Assembly (NCBI RefSeq): GCF_000167355.1 | Contig: NZ_AAEW02000005.1 | Span: forward strand, 1-64,000 | From: Desulfuromonas acetoxidans DSM 684 | GTDB taxonomy: Bacteria; Desulfobacterota; Desulfuromonadia; Desulfuromonadales; Desulfuromonadaceae | DNA length: 64,000 nucleotides | Reading direction: 5' to 3' | Part shown: positions 10,609-18,797 of the stretch, piece after piece | Layout: each line of letters begins with the position of its first letter | Numbering within the stretch: the first letter of the stretch is position 1 | Made by a program: the position numbers and the translations under genes | Notes under the pieces: generated by a model | What the model was told of the DNA's origin: nothing | The model's input: the letters and a program-made list of their open reading frames with translations, nothing else | The model's database searches: none

Positions 10609-11814
10609 ATGAAGTATCTGGTTTTACTCGGAGACGGTATGGCGGACGAGCCGTTAGAGGCTCTCGGCGGCAAAACACCTCTGGAGCACGCGGCAACGCC
10701 TAATATGGACAAGTTGGCGGCAACGGGTGAAATAGGATTGGCTGAAACGGTTCCCGATGGGTTTCATCCGGGCAGCGATGTGGCCAATCTCAGTGTGTTT
10801 GGCTACGACCCGTCACAGTGTTATACCGGACGCTCGCCGTTGGAAGCGGCAAGTATGCATGTTGAACTTGGCCCGAACGATGTGGCTTTTCGCCTTAATT
10901 TGGTCGATATCATGCATCATTACGGCAAATTGTACATGGCGGATTTTGCGGCGGGACATATTTCCACCGAGGAATCCGGTCAGATCATCGCAACGCTTCA
11001 GGATGAGTTGGGTGATGAGAACTTCGAGTTTTATCCTGGTGTTTCTTATCGCCATTTGATGGTGTGGCGCAACGGTAAAGATCAGATGGAATTTGTTCCG
11101 CCCCATGACATCATCAACCAGAGCATTGAAGATAAGATGCCTAAAGGGGATGGTGCTGATGAGCTGATCCACCTGATGAATTCAGCTCAGATGCTTCTCA
11201 GTAATCACCCGGTGAATGTACAACGGACCCGCGACGGCAAAGCGCCAGCCAATTCCATCTGGTTGTGGGGCCACGGCAAAGCCCCGCAAATGGAGACCTA
11301 TCAGGTTAAATTTGGGCTGAGCGGTGCAGTGATCTCTGCTGTTGACCTGATCAAAGGGATCGGTATTTATGCTGGTCTGGAAATTATTGATGTGCCGGGT
11401 GCCACAGGTTACATCGACACCAATTATCAGGGCAAAGCGCAAGCCGCTCTTGACGCATTGCAACGCCACGACTTTGTTTATCTTCATGTCGAAGCACCGG
11501 ATGAAGCCGGGCATTCCGGCGATTTAGAGGAAAAAATCAGGGCCATCGAACTTTTTGATGAACTGGTGGTCGGCACGATCATTAATCAGGCCGAGCAATT
11601 AGGCGATTTTCGTATGCTGGTGTTACCGGATCATCCGACCCCAGTCGAATTGCGCACCCATACGCCGGATCCGGTGCCGTATATTTTGTATGCGTCTGAC
11701 GGGTCGCTGGCGGGATCCGGTGGGCGTTGTTACAATGAAAAGGCTGCCAAACAGAGTGGTGTTTATGTGCAGGAAGGGCACCAATTGCTGACGAAAATGA
11801 TTCAGCGGAGTTGA
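10609..11814 (+). CDS. apgM: 2,3-bisphosphoglycerate-independent phosphoglycerate mutase (archaeal type)
   Basis: 401-residue cofactor-independent phosphoglycerate mutase of the ApgM branch of the alkaline phosphatase superfamily, interconverting 3- and 2-phosphoglycerate in the cytoplasm. The start MKYLVLLGDGMADEPL gives the first metal aspartate. TPNMDKLA and HPGSDVANLSVFGYDP (with the phosphorylated Ser) follow, then HVEAPDEAGHSGD and VLPDHPTP near the C-terminus supply further metal ligands. AGGAG-like ribosome binding site (GAGGAGTAT) before the ATG. This type is common in Deltaproteobacteria. Confidence 0.94.
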   Translation: MKYLVLLGDGMADEPLEALGGKTPLEHAATPNMDKLAATGEIGLAETVPDGFHPGSDVANLSVFGYDPSQCYTGRSPLEAASMHVELGPNDVAFRLNLVDIMHHYGKLYMADFAAGHISTEESGQIIATLQDELGDENFEFYPGVSYRHLMVWRNGKDQMEFVPPHDIINQSIEDKMPKGDGADELIHLMNSAQMLLSNHPVNVQRTRDGKAPANSIWLWGHGKAPQMETYQVKFGLSGAVISAVDLIKGIGIYAGLEIIDVPGATGYIDTNYQGKAQAALDALQRHDFVYLHVEAPDEAGHSGDLEEKIRAIELFDELVVGTIINQAEQLGDFRMLVLPDHPTPVELRTHTPDPVPYILYASDGSLAGSGGRCYNEKAAKQSGVYVQEGHQLLTKMIQRS

Positions 11815-11820
11815 TCTTTC

Positions 11821-12663
11821 ATGACTGACGAACGCACCGTGTCAACCTGGCGTTTGATCGCTGCAAATAAAATGGCCATGGCCGGAGCTGCAATGGTTCT
11901 GGCCATGTTTGTTTTAGCCATCGTTGCACCATTGATCTGCAAGGATCCCGGAGCTGTTGACATCTCCCGCCAGCTCCAGTCTCCAGGTTTTGATGCCTGG
12001 CTGGGGACAGATGATCTTGGCCGCGATGTCTTTTCGCGCATCGCTTATGGCGCACGCATTTCGTTGTTGGTTGGCTTTGTTGCCGTCGGCATTGCCACGG
12101 TGATCGGCATTTTTCTCGGTGCTGTGGCAGGTTATTACGGTGGTTGGATTGACACTCTGGTGATGCGTTTCGTCGATATCATGTTGTGTTTCCCGTCGTT
12201 TTTTCTCATCCTGGTGGTAATCGCTTTTCTCGAGCCGTCGATCTGGAATATCATGGTCATCATCGGCCTGACCGGATGGATGGGGGTTGCCCGCCTGGTG
12301 CGTGCTGAATTCATGTCGTTACGTCACCGCGATTTTGTGTTGGCCATCCGTTCTCTCGGTGCCAGTGATCGACGCATTATTTTCCGGCATATTTTGCCGA
12401 ATGCCTTATCGCCAGTGCTGGTTTCAGCGGCTTTAGGAGTGGCCGGAGCCATCCTGACCGAGAGTGCCTTATCGTTCCTCGGCATTGGTGTACAACCACC
12501 GACCCCATCGTGGGGCAATATGCTGATTGCCGGTAAGCAGACGTTGGGAACGGCCTGGTGGTTGTCTTTTTTTCCCGGTGTGGCGGTTCTGATTACCGTG
12601 CTTGGTTACAATTTGTTGGGGGAAGGGTTGCGTGATGCCCTTGATCCGCGTTTGAAACGATAG
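11821..12663 (+). CDS. Orphan DppC/OppC-type ABC transporter permease
   Basis: 280-residue inner-membrane permease of the dipeptide/oligopeptide/nickel family. It has about six membrane segments, the family LGTDDLGRDVFSRI motif near residues 61-74 and the EAA loop (RSLGASDRRIIFRHILPNALSP) in the second half. A normal importer needs a DppB-type partner permease, DppD/F ATPases and a binding protein. None of these lies next to it: apgM is 6 bases upstream and the SEC-C protein 6 bases downstream. Substrate cannot be told from sequence. Confidence 0.88.
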   Translation: MTDERTVSTWRLIAANKMAMAGAAMVLAMFVLAIVAPLICKDPGAVDISRQLQSPGFDAWLGTDDLGRDVFSRIAYGARISLLVGFVAVGIATVIGIFLGAVAGYYGGWIDTLVMRFVDIMLCFPSFFLILVVIAFLEPSIWNIMVIIGLTGWMGVARLVRAEFMSLRHRDFVLAIRSLGASDRRIIFRHILPNALSPVLVSAALGVAGAILTESALSFLGIGVQPPTPSWGNMLIAGKQTLGTAWWLSFFPGVAVLITVLGYNLLGEGLRDALDPRLKR

Positions 12664-12669
12664 GGTGTC

Positions 12670-13173
12670 ATGTCTGTTGAGCGTAATGCGCCATGCCCTT
12701 GTGGCAGTGGTCAAAAATATAAAAAATGTTGTCTTAATAATGGGATAACGACCACCCGATTGAGCGAAACGAGTCCGCCTGAACTTGTTACTAAACGCGT
12801 TGAAGCGTTTTCTCACAACGATTTCGGGTTTATTTTCGACACCTATCACCCTGATTCCAATTTCCGCCTGCAATTCCCATCGCGTGTCGCGTATATTCAA
12901 TATGGCCAATCAACCCTTAATGATGATTATCGGATTCGCTCCTGTCAGATTTTGACTGAGCGCGATGTTGATGAGAGTGTGGCTCAAGTGTTGTTTTTGT
13001 TGACCGTCGACTATCAGGGGCAGCAGCAGCAATATTTCGAATTGTCTGAATTTCACCGTTGTCGCGGGCAATGGTATTATCTGCAGAGCCACCGTTTGGA
13101 ACGCCGCGAATTCAGTGGCGGACTTGACGAAATGACCTGTGACAAGATGCTTGAACAGGGAATCTGTTTTTAA
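12670..13173 (+). CDS. SEC-C motif / YchJ-like protein
   Basis: 167-residue protein beginning with a zinc-binding SEC-C motif (NAPCPCGSGQKYKKCC). The rest resembles the NTF2-like fold of the YchJ (UPF0225) family, seen in SRVAYIQYGQ and in the C-terminal FHRCRGQWYYL. The function of this family is not established. It sits 6 bases after the ABC permease in the same transcriptional direction, apparently in a run of unrelated genes. Confidence 0.85.
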   Translation: MSVERNAPCPCGSGQKYKKCCLNNGITTTRLSETSPPELVTKRVEAFSHNDFGFIFDTYHPDSNFRLQFPSRVAYIQYGQSTLNDDYRIRSCQILTERDVDESVAQVLFLLTVDYQGQQQQYFELSEFHRCRGQWYYLQSHRLERREFSGGLDEMTCDKMLEQGICF

Positions 13174-13251
13174 CCGGCAGTTCCTCAAGACATTGTTGCA
13201 CTCGTAACATTTTCTGCTGAACCTGGCACCCCATTCAATGGAGGAAACACC

Positions 13252-14598
13252 ATGACTCAACGAAGCCAATGGGCCTCCCGTCTCGGTTTTATTCTCGCGG
13301 CCTCGGGCAGTTCCATCGGGTTGGGCAACATCTGGAAGTTTCCTTATGTTGCCGGACAAAATGGTGGTGGGGCTTTTGTTCTGGTTTATCTGGTTTCGAT
13401 CCTCCTGGTCGGTATTCCAATCATGATGGCGGAGTTTCTTCTCGGTCGGGAAGGTGGGAAGGATGCCATTGGCTCTTTTGCCCGCCTTGCTGGTAAAAAC
13501 AGCCCGTGGTGCCTGGTGGGCGGGACCAGTGTCATCGCCGCATTTATCCTGTTGTCCTTTTACGCTGTCGTTGCGGGTTGGTGTTTTGATTATGTTGTGA
13601 AATCTGCAGCCGGAACGTTGCAGCACGCATCCCCGGAACAAATCAGCGCTCTGTTCAGTGACCTTCTTTCGTCTCCAGGCCAGATGATATTCTGGCAGGC
13701 CTGTTTTCTGATGGCCACTGCGGCCATCGTTTCGTGTGGCATTCAGCATGGTATTGAGCGCTGGAGCAAAATTCTTATGCCGTTGTTGTTTCTATTGCTG
13801 CTGTATCTGTTTGTTCATGGCCTGTTTTCCGGTGGAGCAGGGCGTGCGGCCCAGTTTCTGTTTTCTGCGGATTTCTCTTTGTTGACCCCTCAAAGTCTAC
13901 TTGCGGCAGTTGGCCATTCCTTCTTTACCTTATCTCTGGGTGCTGGTGTGATGATCACTTATGGCTCCTATCTGGATCGCCAGGCCGATCTGTTCAGTAT
14001 GGCGATAAAAGTTTCAGCACTGGATACCATGGTGGCGTTGCTGGCTGGTATGGCCATTTTCCCGGTGGTTTTTTCAGCGGGTCTTGATCCTGGTGCCGGG
14101 CCAGGGCTGGTTTTTCAGACCATTCCCATTGTCTTCTCCTCGGCACCCATGGGTTGGTTGCTGGCTGTTGTCTTCTTTTTATTATTGGCTTTTGCAGCGC
14201 TGTCTTCGTCAATTTCCATGCTGGAGGTCTCTGTTGCCTGGCTGGTCGATGAGAAACAGTGGTCACGTTTTAAGTCCACGACACTGCTCTCCTTGGGTGC
14301 GTTTTTGCTGGGGTTACCGTCGTTGTTTTCATTCAACCTGTGGCACGATGTGACATTTTTCGGGTCACTGACGTTTTTTGATCTTTGTGACAAGCTGATC
14401 ACCTCTTATATGTTGCCATTGGGGGGGATGGCTGTGGCGGTGTACAGTGGTTGGTTCCTGAAACGCTCGTCCTCTCAATGTCGTCAAAGTCTTTGCTGCG
14501 CTCAATCCTGGATATACCCGCTATGGTCTATCCTGATCCGTTTTGTTGCACCGGTTGCCGTGGCTATTGTCTTTATCCAACAATTAGGAGTGATCTAA
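13252..14598 (+). CDS. Sodium-dependent symporter of the NSS/SNF family
   Basis: 448-residue LeuT-fold transporter with about 11-12 membrane helices. The family signature is near the N-terminus (SRLGFILAASGSSIGLGN, then IWKFPYVAGQNGGGAFVLVY), giving the unwound TM1 region that binds Na+ and substrate. GAGVMITYGSYL marks TM6 or its vicinity. Bacterial members import amino acids such as tryptophan, leucine or alanine with sodium, but the substrate cannot be assigned here. AATGGAGG precedes the ATG. mutM follows 4 bases after its stop. Confidence 0.92.
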   Translation: MTQRSQWASRLGFILAASGSSIGLGNIWKFPYVAGQNGGGAFVLVYLVSILLVGIPIMMAEFLLGREGGKDAIGSFARLAGKNSPWCLVGGTSVIAAFILLSFYAVVAGWCFDYVVKSAAGTLQHASPEQISALFSDLLSSPGQMIFWQACFLMATAAIVSCGIQHGIERWSKILMPLLFLLLLYLFVHGLFSGGAGRAAQFLFSADFSLLTPQSLLAAVGHSFFTLSLGAGVMITYGSYLDRQADLFSMAIKVSALDTMVALLAGMAIFPVVFSAGLDPGAGPGLVFQTIPIVFSSAPMGWLLAVVFFLLLAFAALSSSISMLEVSVAWLVDEKQWSRFKSTTLLSLGAFLLGLPSLFSFNLWHDVTFFGSLTFFDLCDKLITSYMLPLGGMAVAVYSGWFLKRSSSQCRQSLCCAQSWIYPLWSILIRFVAPVAVAIVFIQQLGVI

Positions 14599-14602
14599 AG
14601 TA

Positions 14603-15421
14603 ATGCCAGAGTTGCCGGAAGTGGAAACTGTGTGTGCTGGATTACACGATCTTGTCGTTGGCCAGCAGATTGTTGATGTGCGTGTTTATGAGTCACGCCT
14701 GCGCTATCCGGTGCCGATGGAATTGGCTGATGTTCTGTCTGGGGAAACGGTTGTTTCTCTTAGACGGCGAGCCAAATATCTTTTAATGGACATTGGGCCG
14801 CAAGTGGTCATCCTCCATTTGGGGATGAGTGGCAGTCTGCGCTGGGTTTCTGATGGTCAGACACCGCAAAAGCATGATCATGTTGATATCGTTTTTTCTG
14901 GTGGCTGTTTACGTTTTCATGATCCACGCCGTTTCGGTCTGATTGTTCTTGCTCCGCCCCCTGTGGAACAGCATCGTTTATTGGCGCACCTTGGACCGGA
15001 ACCTTTGTCTGACGACTTTGATGGCCAATGGCTTTTTGAAAAAAGTCGTGGCCGAAGAATCGCGATCAAATCTTTGTTGATGGAGAACAGGGTTGTTGTT
15101 GGTGTGGGCAATATTTATGCGAACGAGTCCCTGTTTCTCAGTGGCATGGCCCCGAAAAAAACGTCAGGAGAGCTCACGGATCAACAGTGTGTGATTCTGG
15201 TCGATAAGATTAAAAAAGTTTTGGCCGAAGCAATCAAGGCGGGTGGGACAACGCTGCAGGATTTTGTCAATGGACACGGGCAGCCGGGATATTTTCAGCA
15301 GAAGCTATATGTCTATGGTCGTGATGAGCAGCCGTGTTTAATCTGTGGAACAATGATCGAGCGTTGTCGCATCGGCCAACGCTCAACATTTTATTGTCCT
15401 GAGTGTCAAAAATTAGAATGA
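14603..15421 (+). CDS. mutM: Formamidopyrimidine-DNA glycosylase (Fpg)
   Basis: 272-residue base-excision repair glycosylase/AP lyase for 8-oxoguanine and formamidopyrimidines. The N-terminal MPELPEVET supplies the catalytic Pro2 and Glu3, and RRAKYL holds the conserved lysine. HDPRRFG is the loop motif, VGVGNIYANESLF the helix-two-turn-helix, and the C-terminal zinc finger has two CxxC pairs (CLICG and CPEC). The gene ends 3'-to-3' with the pilin-like gene, overlapping it by 9 bases. Confidence 0.96.
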   Translation: MPELPEVETVCAGLHDLVVGQQIVDVRVYESRLRYPVPMELADVLSGETVVSLRRRAKYLLMDIGPQVVILHLGMSGSLRWVSDGQTPQKHDHVDIVFSGGCLRFHDPRRFGLIVLAPPPVEQHRLLAHLGPEPLSDDFDGQWLFEKSRGRRIAIKSLLMENRVVVGVGNIYANESLFLSGMAPKKTSGELTDQQCVILVDKIKKVLAEAIKAGGTTLQDFVNGHGQPGYFQQKLYVYGRDEQPCLICGTMIERCRIGQRSTFYCPECQKLE

Positions 15422-15856
15422 GGTCGGATAAAGAGGAAAAGCTGTTTTGTCCGATTCAAAAAGATATAAATCATCAATTCCGTCCATATTCCGATCAAAA
15501 TTTGTTTTTATCTTTACGGTATAAGCATTCTCTTCCAATCCTATGGGCGTTTGAATTTGGTAGGCTTGGCCATTCGGTATGTAAAGTTCTAAATCGGTAC
15601 CAGTGACTTCAACCGGTGAGTCGGCATGGGTTATGACGGTATCACCCAAGCTGAAATAGGTCTGATAACTTGTCTTGTAGACTTCCTGGACTAGACGTAT
15701 TTGGTGAAGCGTTGAGTAAACTGTGGCCATTTTAGCTTTGTCACGATGCGCAATATAGTGTGGAATGGCGATGGTGGAGAGAATCCCAATGATCGTGATA
15801 ACAGTTAATAACTCGATTAATGTATAACCGGATTCATGTGTGTGTGTTTGGGTCAT
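15413..15856 (-). CDS. Type IV pilin / pseudopilin-like protein
   Basis: Prepilin-type protein of about 147 residues. A short leader ending in ESG is followed by YTLIELLTVITIIGILSTIA, matching the prepilin peptidase site G|(F/Y) and Glu5 of the mature protein, and a single hydrophobic helix. The globular part carries DRNMDGIDD (a D-x-N-x-D-G-x-x-D calcium-loop-like sequence) near the C-terminus. An upstream start at 15886 overlaps the stop of the previous gene (ATGAGTAA) and would give a 20-residue leader; I prefer 15856 because it gives a 10-residue leader and has AGAGAA about 8 bases before it. No secretion or pilus machinery is nearby, so the role (minor pilin or pseudopilin) is open. Confidence 0.8.
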   Translation of the reverse strand: MTQTHTHESGYTLIELLTVITIIGILSTIAIPHYIAHRDKAKMATVYSTLHQIRLVQEVYKTSYQTYFSLGDTVITHADSPVEVTGTDLELYIPNGQAYQIQTPIGLEENAYTVKIKTNFDRNMDGIDDLYLFESDKTAFPLYPTSF

Positions 15857-15878
15857 TTTTAAATTCTCTTTTTGGAAT

Positions 15879-16403
15879 TTACTCATTTTTATCTTCAATT
15901 GTGAACGTTGTATTCCCATTTCTTTTATATGTAAAATTATCCAGGAATGGCTGCAGCTTTTCCGAGATATAATTTGGAATCAGCATTTCAAGTGAATCAG
16001 GTGCTGCTCCTTTGTGGTCGGTTTGATATGAATCAATAGCAAATACAATCAAAGACCTCATTGTTTCCTGATTTTTTTTTAAGTCAATATGAACACTTTT
16101 TACCGGTTCGGGACGATTCATATAGTTAAAAATTTGTACGCAACCAAAGATTGCAAGGCACGTTACAAAAACATAAGCGGCTCTTTGACGTTGTTTTTTT
16201 ATGATACGTTTGTGTTCTAGCTGATATTCTTCTTTGCGCTGCTGCTTGACAATTTTTTCAGCATGTTTCACTTCTTTGTCGGTGTTTAAAACCACGCAAT
16301 CTCCACATAAAACTTTACCGGAATCTTCGATTGCGCATTTTTCCAAAATTTTTTTGCCACAGCGCTCGCAGGCTGTATATTTTTCAGTCTGTTCAGAATT
16401 CAC
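15879..16403 (-). CDS. Zinc-ribbon, single-TM membrane protein, partner of the pilin-like gene
   Basis: 174 residues, unrecognised as a whole. Two CxxC pairs near the N-terminus (CERCGKK and CGDC) suggest a zinc ribbon. A highly charged helix (about 48-70) is followed by one membrane segment (YVFVTCLAIFGCVQIFNYM). The extracytoplasmic domain contains a stretch (MRSLIVFAIDSYQTDHKG..PDSL) that resembles the post-helix part of pseudopilins. Its stop overlaps an alternative ATG of the pilin-like gene, so the two are probably one operon. Confidence 0.65.
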   Translation of the reverse strand: MNSEQTEKYTACERCGKKILEKCAIEDSGKVLCGDCVVLNTDKEVKHAEKIVKQQRKEEYQLEHKRIIKKQRQRAAYVFVTCLAIFGCVQIFNYMNRPEPVKSVHIDLKKNQETMRSLIVFAIDSYQTDHKGAAPDSLEMLIPNYISEKLQPFLDNFTYKRNGNTTFTIEDKNE

Positions 16404-16649
16404 TGGTACCTCGCATTTTTAATTTTATCAAGTAAGTACGTTTTTAAGAATAATACAATGAAGGGAAAAAATAAACATATTGTCTCTTTGCGAAAGTGCG
16501 CAGACAAATTTATTTTTTCTGAGACACAACCCCATGAATTAGTAAAACAGGATGAGGCCCATCAGGCAGAACTCTACTCAAATAAATAATTTGCCCAATG
16601 GCGTATACGTGTTAACTCTTCAATAACCAAATAAACAAGGGGAGCTGTC

Positions 16650-17024
16650 ATGGATATCTCAAAAACAATCGCTGAAATGAAAAATGATCCACATTTTGCC
16701 GAAAACGTCGGCATGATTCTCGTTCACAATGGAATCGTCCGGGGTTGGTCGCGTGGCGACCGGACAGCGGTGTGCAAAATGATGGTGAGTTCTGATCTGG
16801 GCAAGATTGAACAGATTCGCCAAGATATCGAAGCAATGGATGGAATTTATAAGGTTGCCTTTGAAGCGCGTTCCGGTGTTATGGTGCCTGGGGATGATGT
16901 GCTGTTTCTTGTTGTTGCCGGCGATATTCGCGAAAATGTTAAACCGGCGTTGGCGCTCATGTTAGATCGGGTAAAAGCCGAAGCAGTAACCAAAGAAGAA
17001 TATTTCGAGGAGGGTAGCGTATGA
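16650..17024 (+). CDS. moaE: MoaE-like molybdopterin synthase catalytic subunit
   Basis: 124-residue protein placed in the MoaE family by its position before moaC and mog and by matching segments: VGMILVHNGIVRGWSRGD, a GVMVPGDDVLFLVVAGD core, and a C-terminal lysine-containing RVKAEAVTKEEYF. MoaE transfers sulfur from MoaD thiocarboxylate to precursor Z. It is divergent: the usual HYP and RxG segments of classical MoaE are not evident, and no moaD is adjacent. It overlaps moaC by 4 bases. It could be a MoaE paralogue with another role. Confidence 0.65.
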   Translation: MDISKTIAEMKNDPHFAENVGMILVHNGIVRGWSRGDRTAVCKMMVSSDLGKIEQIRQDIEAMDGIYKVAFEARSGVMVPGDDVLFLVVAGDIRENVKPALALMLDRVKAEAVTKEEYFEEGSV

Positions 17025-17500
17025 GCTTCAATCATTTCGATGGCCAGGGTAAGGCAATTATGGTTGATGTCAGTGGTAAGAAGAAAACATTACGCACGGC
17101 TACGGCAGCAGCGACGGTACATATGTCATCGAACCTGTTACAGGCGATCCTCGATCATAAAACGACTAAAGGGGACGTTCTTGGCGTGGCGCGTCTGGCT
17201 GGAATCGCCGCCAGTAAAAAGGTTCCTGACCTGATTCCACTTTCTCATCCTCTGGCCATTCACCATGCGGCAATTGAGTTTAATTGTGATGTTGATCAAG
17301 GCACTGTTGAAGTACAGGCGACAGTTCGTGCTTACGAGCGTACCGGCGTTGAGATGGAAGCCATGGTGTCCGCATCTCTTGCGGCTTTAACTATTTACGA
17401 TATGTGTAAAGGAAGTGAAAAAGATATTTCCATTGATGCTGTTCGGCTTCTGTTCAAAGAGGGCGGCAAAAGCGGAACCTATCGCGCGGAGGGGCTATGA
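17021..17500 (+). CDS. moaC: Cyclic pyranopterin monophosphate synthase MoaC
   Basis: 159 residues, the normal MoaC length. MoaC with MoaA converts GTP to cyclic pyranopterin monophosphate, the first step of molybdenum cofactor synthesis. Signature sequences are IPLSHPLAIHHAAIEF (around residues 68-83) and the GVEMEAMVSASLAALTIYDM block, followed by a KGSEKDISI segment with catalytic Lys/Asp. Overlaps both neighbours by 4 bases (ATGA), giving a tightly coupled moaE-moaC-mog operon. Confidence 0.96.
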   Translation: MSFNHFDGQGKAIMVDVSGKKKTLRTATAAATVHMSSNLLQAILDHKTTKGDVLGVARLAGIAASKKVPDLIPLSHPLAIHHAAIEFNCDVDQGTVEVQATVRAYERTGVEMEAMVSASLAALTIYDMCKGSEKDISIDAVRLLFKEGGKSGTYRAEGL

Positions 17501-17991
17501 AAGCTGCGGTATTGATACTTTCTGACAAGGGTGCTGCAGGAAAACGGGAGGATTTAAGTGGACCGGCCCTGATCGACTGGCTGGAGCAACACCAAGTTGA
17601 AACATTACGCTATGAAATGATCCCGGATGATTATGATGTGATTGTTTCTACATTGACGAATTGGTGTGATGAAGGGTTTTGTGACGTGCTCATCACCTGC
17701 GGAGGTACCGGCGTGTCACCGCGAGATGTCACACCGGAAGCCACTATAGAGGTCGTGGATCGCATTCTGCCTGGTTTTGGTGAAGCGATGCGTTCTGAAA
17801 GCCTCAAAATTACCCCGATGGCTATCCTGTCTCGTGCTATGGCCGGCATTCGCGGTACCTGTCTGGTGATGAACTTGCCGGGTAGTCCTAAAGCGGCAAT
17901 TGAAAACCTCGAAGCGGTGTGGCCGGCGGTTGCCCATGGGGTGGATAAAATTGGTGGCAATCCTTCGGATTGTGCAGGGATTCATTCCTGA
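17497..17991 (+). CDS. mog: Molybdopterin adenylyltransferase (MogA/MoaB family)
   Basis: 164-residue MoCF-domain protein that adenylylates molybdopterin before molybdenum insertion. Visible motifs are the N-terminal VLILSDKGAAGKREDLSGP, VLITCGGTGVSPRDVTPEAT (the GGTG signature) and MNLPGSPKAA near the C-terminus. It is the last gene of the moaE-moaC-mog operon; the pyr leader starts right after it. Whether it is MogA or MoaB cannot be settled by eye. Confidence 0.92.
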   Translation: MKAAVLILSDKGAAGKREDLSGPALIDWLEQHQVETLRYEMIPDDYDVIVSTLTNWCDEGFCDVLITCGGTGVSPRDVTPEATIEVVDRILPGFGEAMRSESLKITPMAILSRAMAGIRGTCLVMNLPGSPKAAIENLEAVWPAVAHGVDKIGGNPSDCAGIHS

Positions 17992-18033
17992 TACAACGCC
18001 TTAAAAAACTCGTGTACAGATCATCGATTTTCC

Positions 18034-18062
18034 TTGACTTCACTTCATCATGATTGTTAGGT
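18034..18062 (+). promoter_or_regulatory. Possible pyr operon promoter
   Basis: TTGACT (18034-18039) is followed 17-18 bases later by a weak -10-like TTAGGT/TAGGTT around 18057-18063. Its position, about 25 bases upstream of the PyrR-binding loop, fits a transcription start for the pyr leader. The -10 match is poor, so this is tentative. Confidence 0.35.
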
Positions 18063-18083
18063 TCTCGAAAATATCTTTTCCCT

Positions 18084-18113
18084 TTTAAACCAATCCAGAG
18101 AGGTTGGTAAAGG
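18084..18113 (+). promoter_or_regulatory. PyrR-binding loop in pyr operon leader
   Basis: The sequence AATCCAGAGAGGTT at 18092-18105, flanked by complementary CC/GG and by purine-rich TAAAGG, matches the known PyrR-binding anti-antiterminator loop of Bacillus pyr leaders (core UCCAGAGAGG). It lies between the presumed promoter and the terminator at 18172, in the mRNA of an operon that starts with pyrR itself. Expected behaviour: PyrR with UMP stabilises this hairpin and lets the downstream terminator form. Confidence 0.85.
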
Positions 18114-18171
18114 CGATACGAATGAACCAGGCTTTTCAAAAATATCACTATTTCTGTACCCGCAACCTTTT

Positions 18172-18199
18172 TGCCTTCTTGGTAGGAAGGTATTTTTTT
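18172..18199 (+). terminator. Regulated terminator of the pyr leader
   Basis: GCCTTC, a short loop (TTGGTAG), GAAGGT and then a run of seven T residues form a typical intrinsic terminator about 40 bases before pyrR. Together with the PyrR-binding loop it forms an attenuation system. The antiterminator would have to pair upstream sequence with the GCCTTC arm; I did not resolve that pairing. Confidence 0.8.
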
Positions 18200-18242
18200 G
18201 TCCAAAAAATGAGTTATTCCAACTGCTTTACGGAGGGCAATG

Positions 18243-18779
18243 ATGGGGAGTAAAGAAAAAGTTATTCTTGACAAACAAGGGATTGATCGTGCTGTCACCC
18301 GGATCACCCATGAGATTCTTGAAAAAAATAAAGGGTGCGACGATCTGGTGTTGATCGGCATTCGCAGTGGTGGTGACCATCTAGCGGCTTTGCTTCGAGA
18401 ACGGATGAAAGAGATTGAAGGTGGGCAGGTTCCTCATGGTGCGGTTGACGTTACCATGTACCGCGACGATGTTGGTCAGGGAGCGGTTCGCCCTCTGGGG
18501 AAGACGGAAATTCCCTTTGCTCTGGACAATCGTCACGTCATTCTGGTTGATGAAGTGATCTATACTGGCCGAACTATTCGTGCTGCCATGGATGCCTTGA
18601 TGGATATCGGCCGCCCCAGCAGTATTCAACTGGCGGTTTTGGTCGATCGTGGACACCGGGAATTACCTATCCGTGCTGATTATGTCGGGCGTAATGTTCC
18701 ATCCGCCCGGGACGAAAATATACAGGTTTTCTTTGATGAGGCTCACCAGCCGCTTGAAGTTCGACTGATTAAGCCTTGA
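18243..18779 (+). CDS. pyrR: PyrR: pyr operon regulator / uracil phosphoribosyltransferase
   Basis: About 178 residues. PyrR binds pyr mRNA in response to UMP and often has uracil phosphoribosyltransferase activity. The PRPP-binding motif is VILVDEVIYTGRTIRAAMDAL, and LVLIGIRSGGDHLAALL and LAVLVDRGHRELPIRADYVG are family blocks. Two ATGs occur in tandem (18240 and 18243); GGAGGG at 18232-18237 gives better spacing to the second. It leads the operon and its own leader carries the target loop, so autoregulation is expected. Confidence 0.95.
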   Translation: MGSKEKVILDKQGIDRAVTRITHEILEKNKGCDDLVLIGIRSGGDHLAALLRERMKEIEGGQVPHGAVDVTMYRDDVGQGAVRPLGKTEIPFALDNRHVILVDEVIYTGRTIRAAMDALMDIGRPSSIQLAVLVDRGHRELPIRADYVGRNVPSARDENIQVFFDEAHQPLEVRLIKP

Positions 18780-18797
18780 TGGAAAAAGGGGAGTGAC

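Noticed and set aside
16404-16649. Molybdenum cofactor riboswitch upstream of moaE
   Set aside because: I looked for it because of the downstream genes but could not identify its conserved core; I see only AT-rich sequence with minor inverted repeats.
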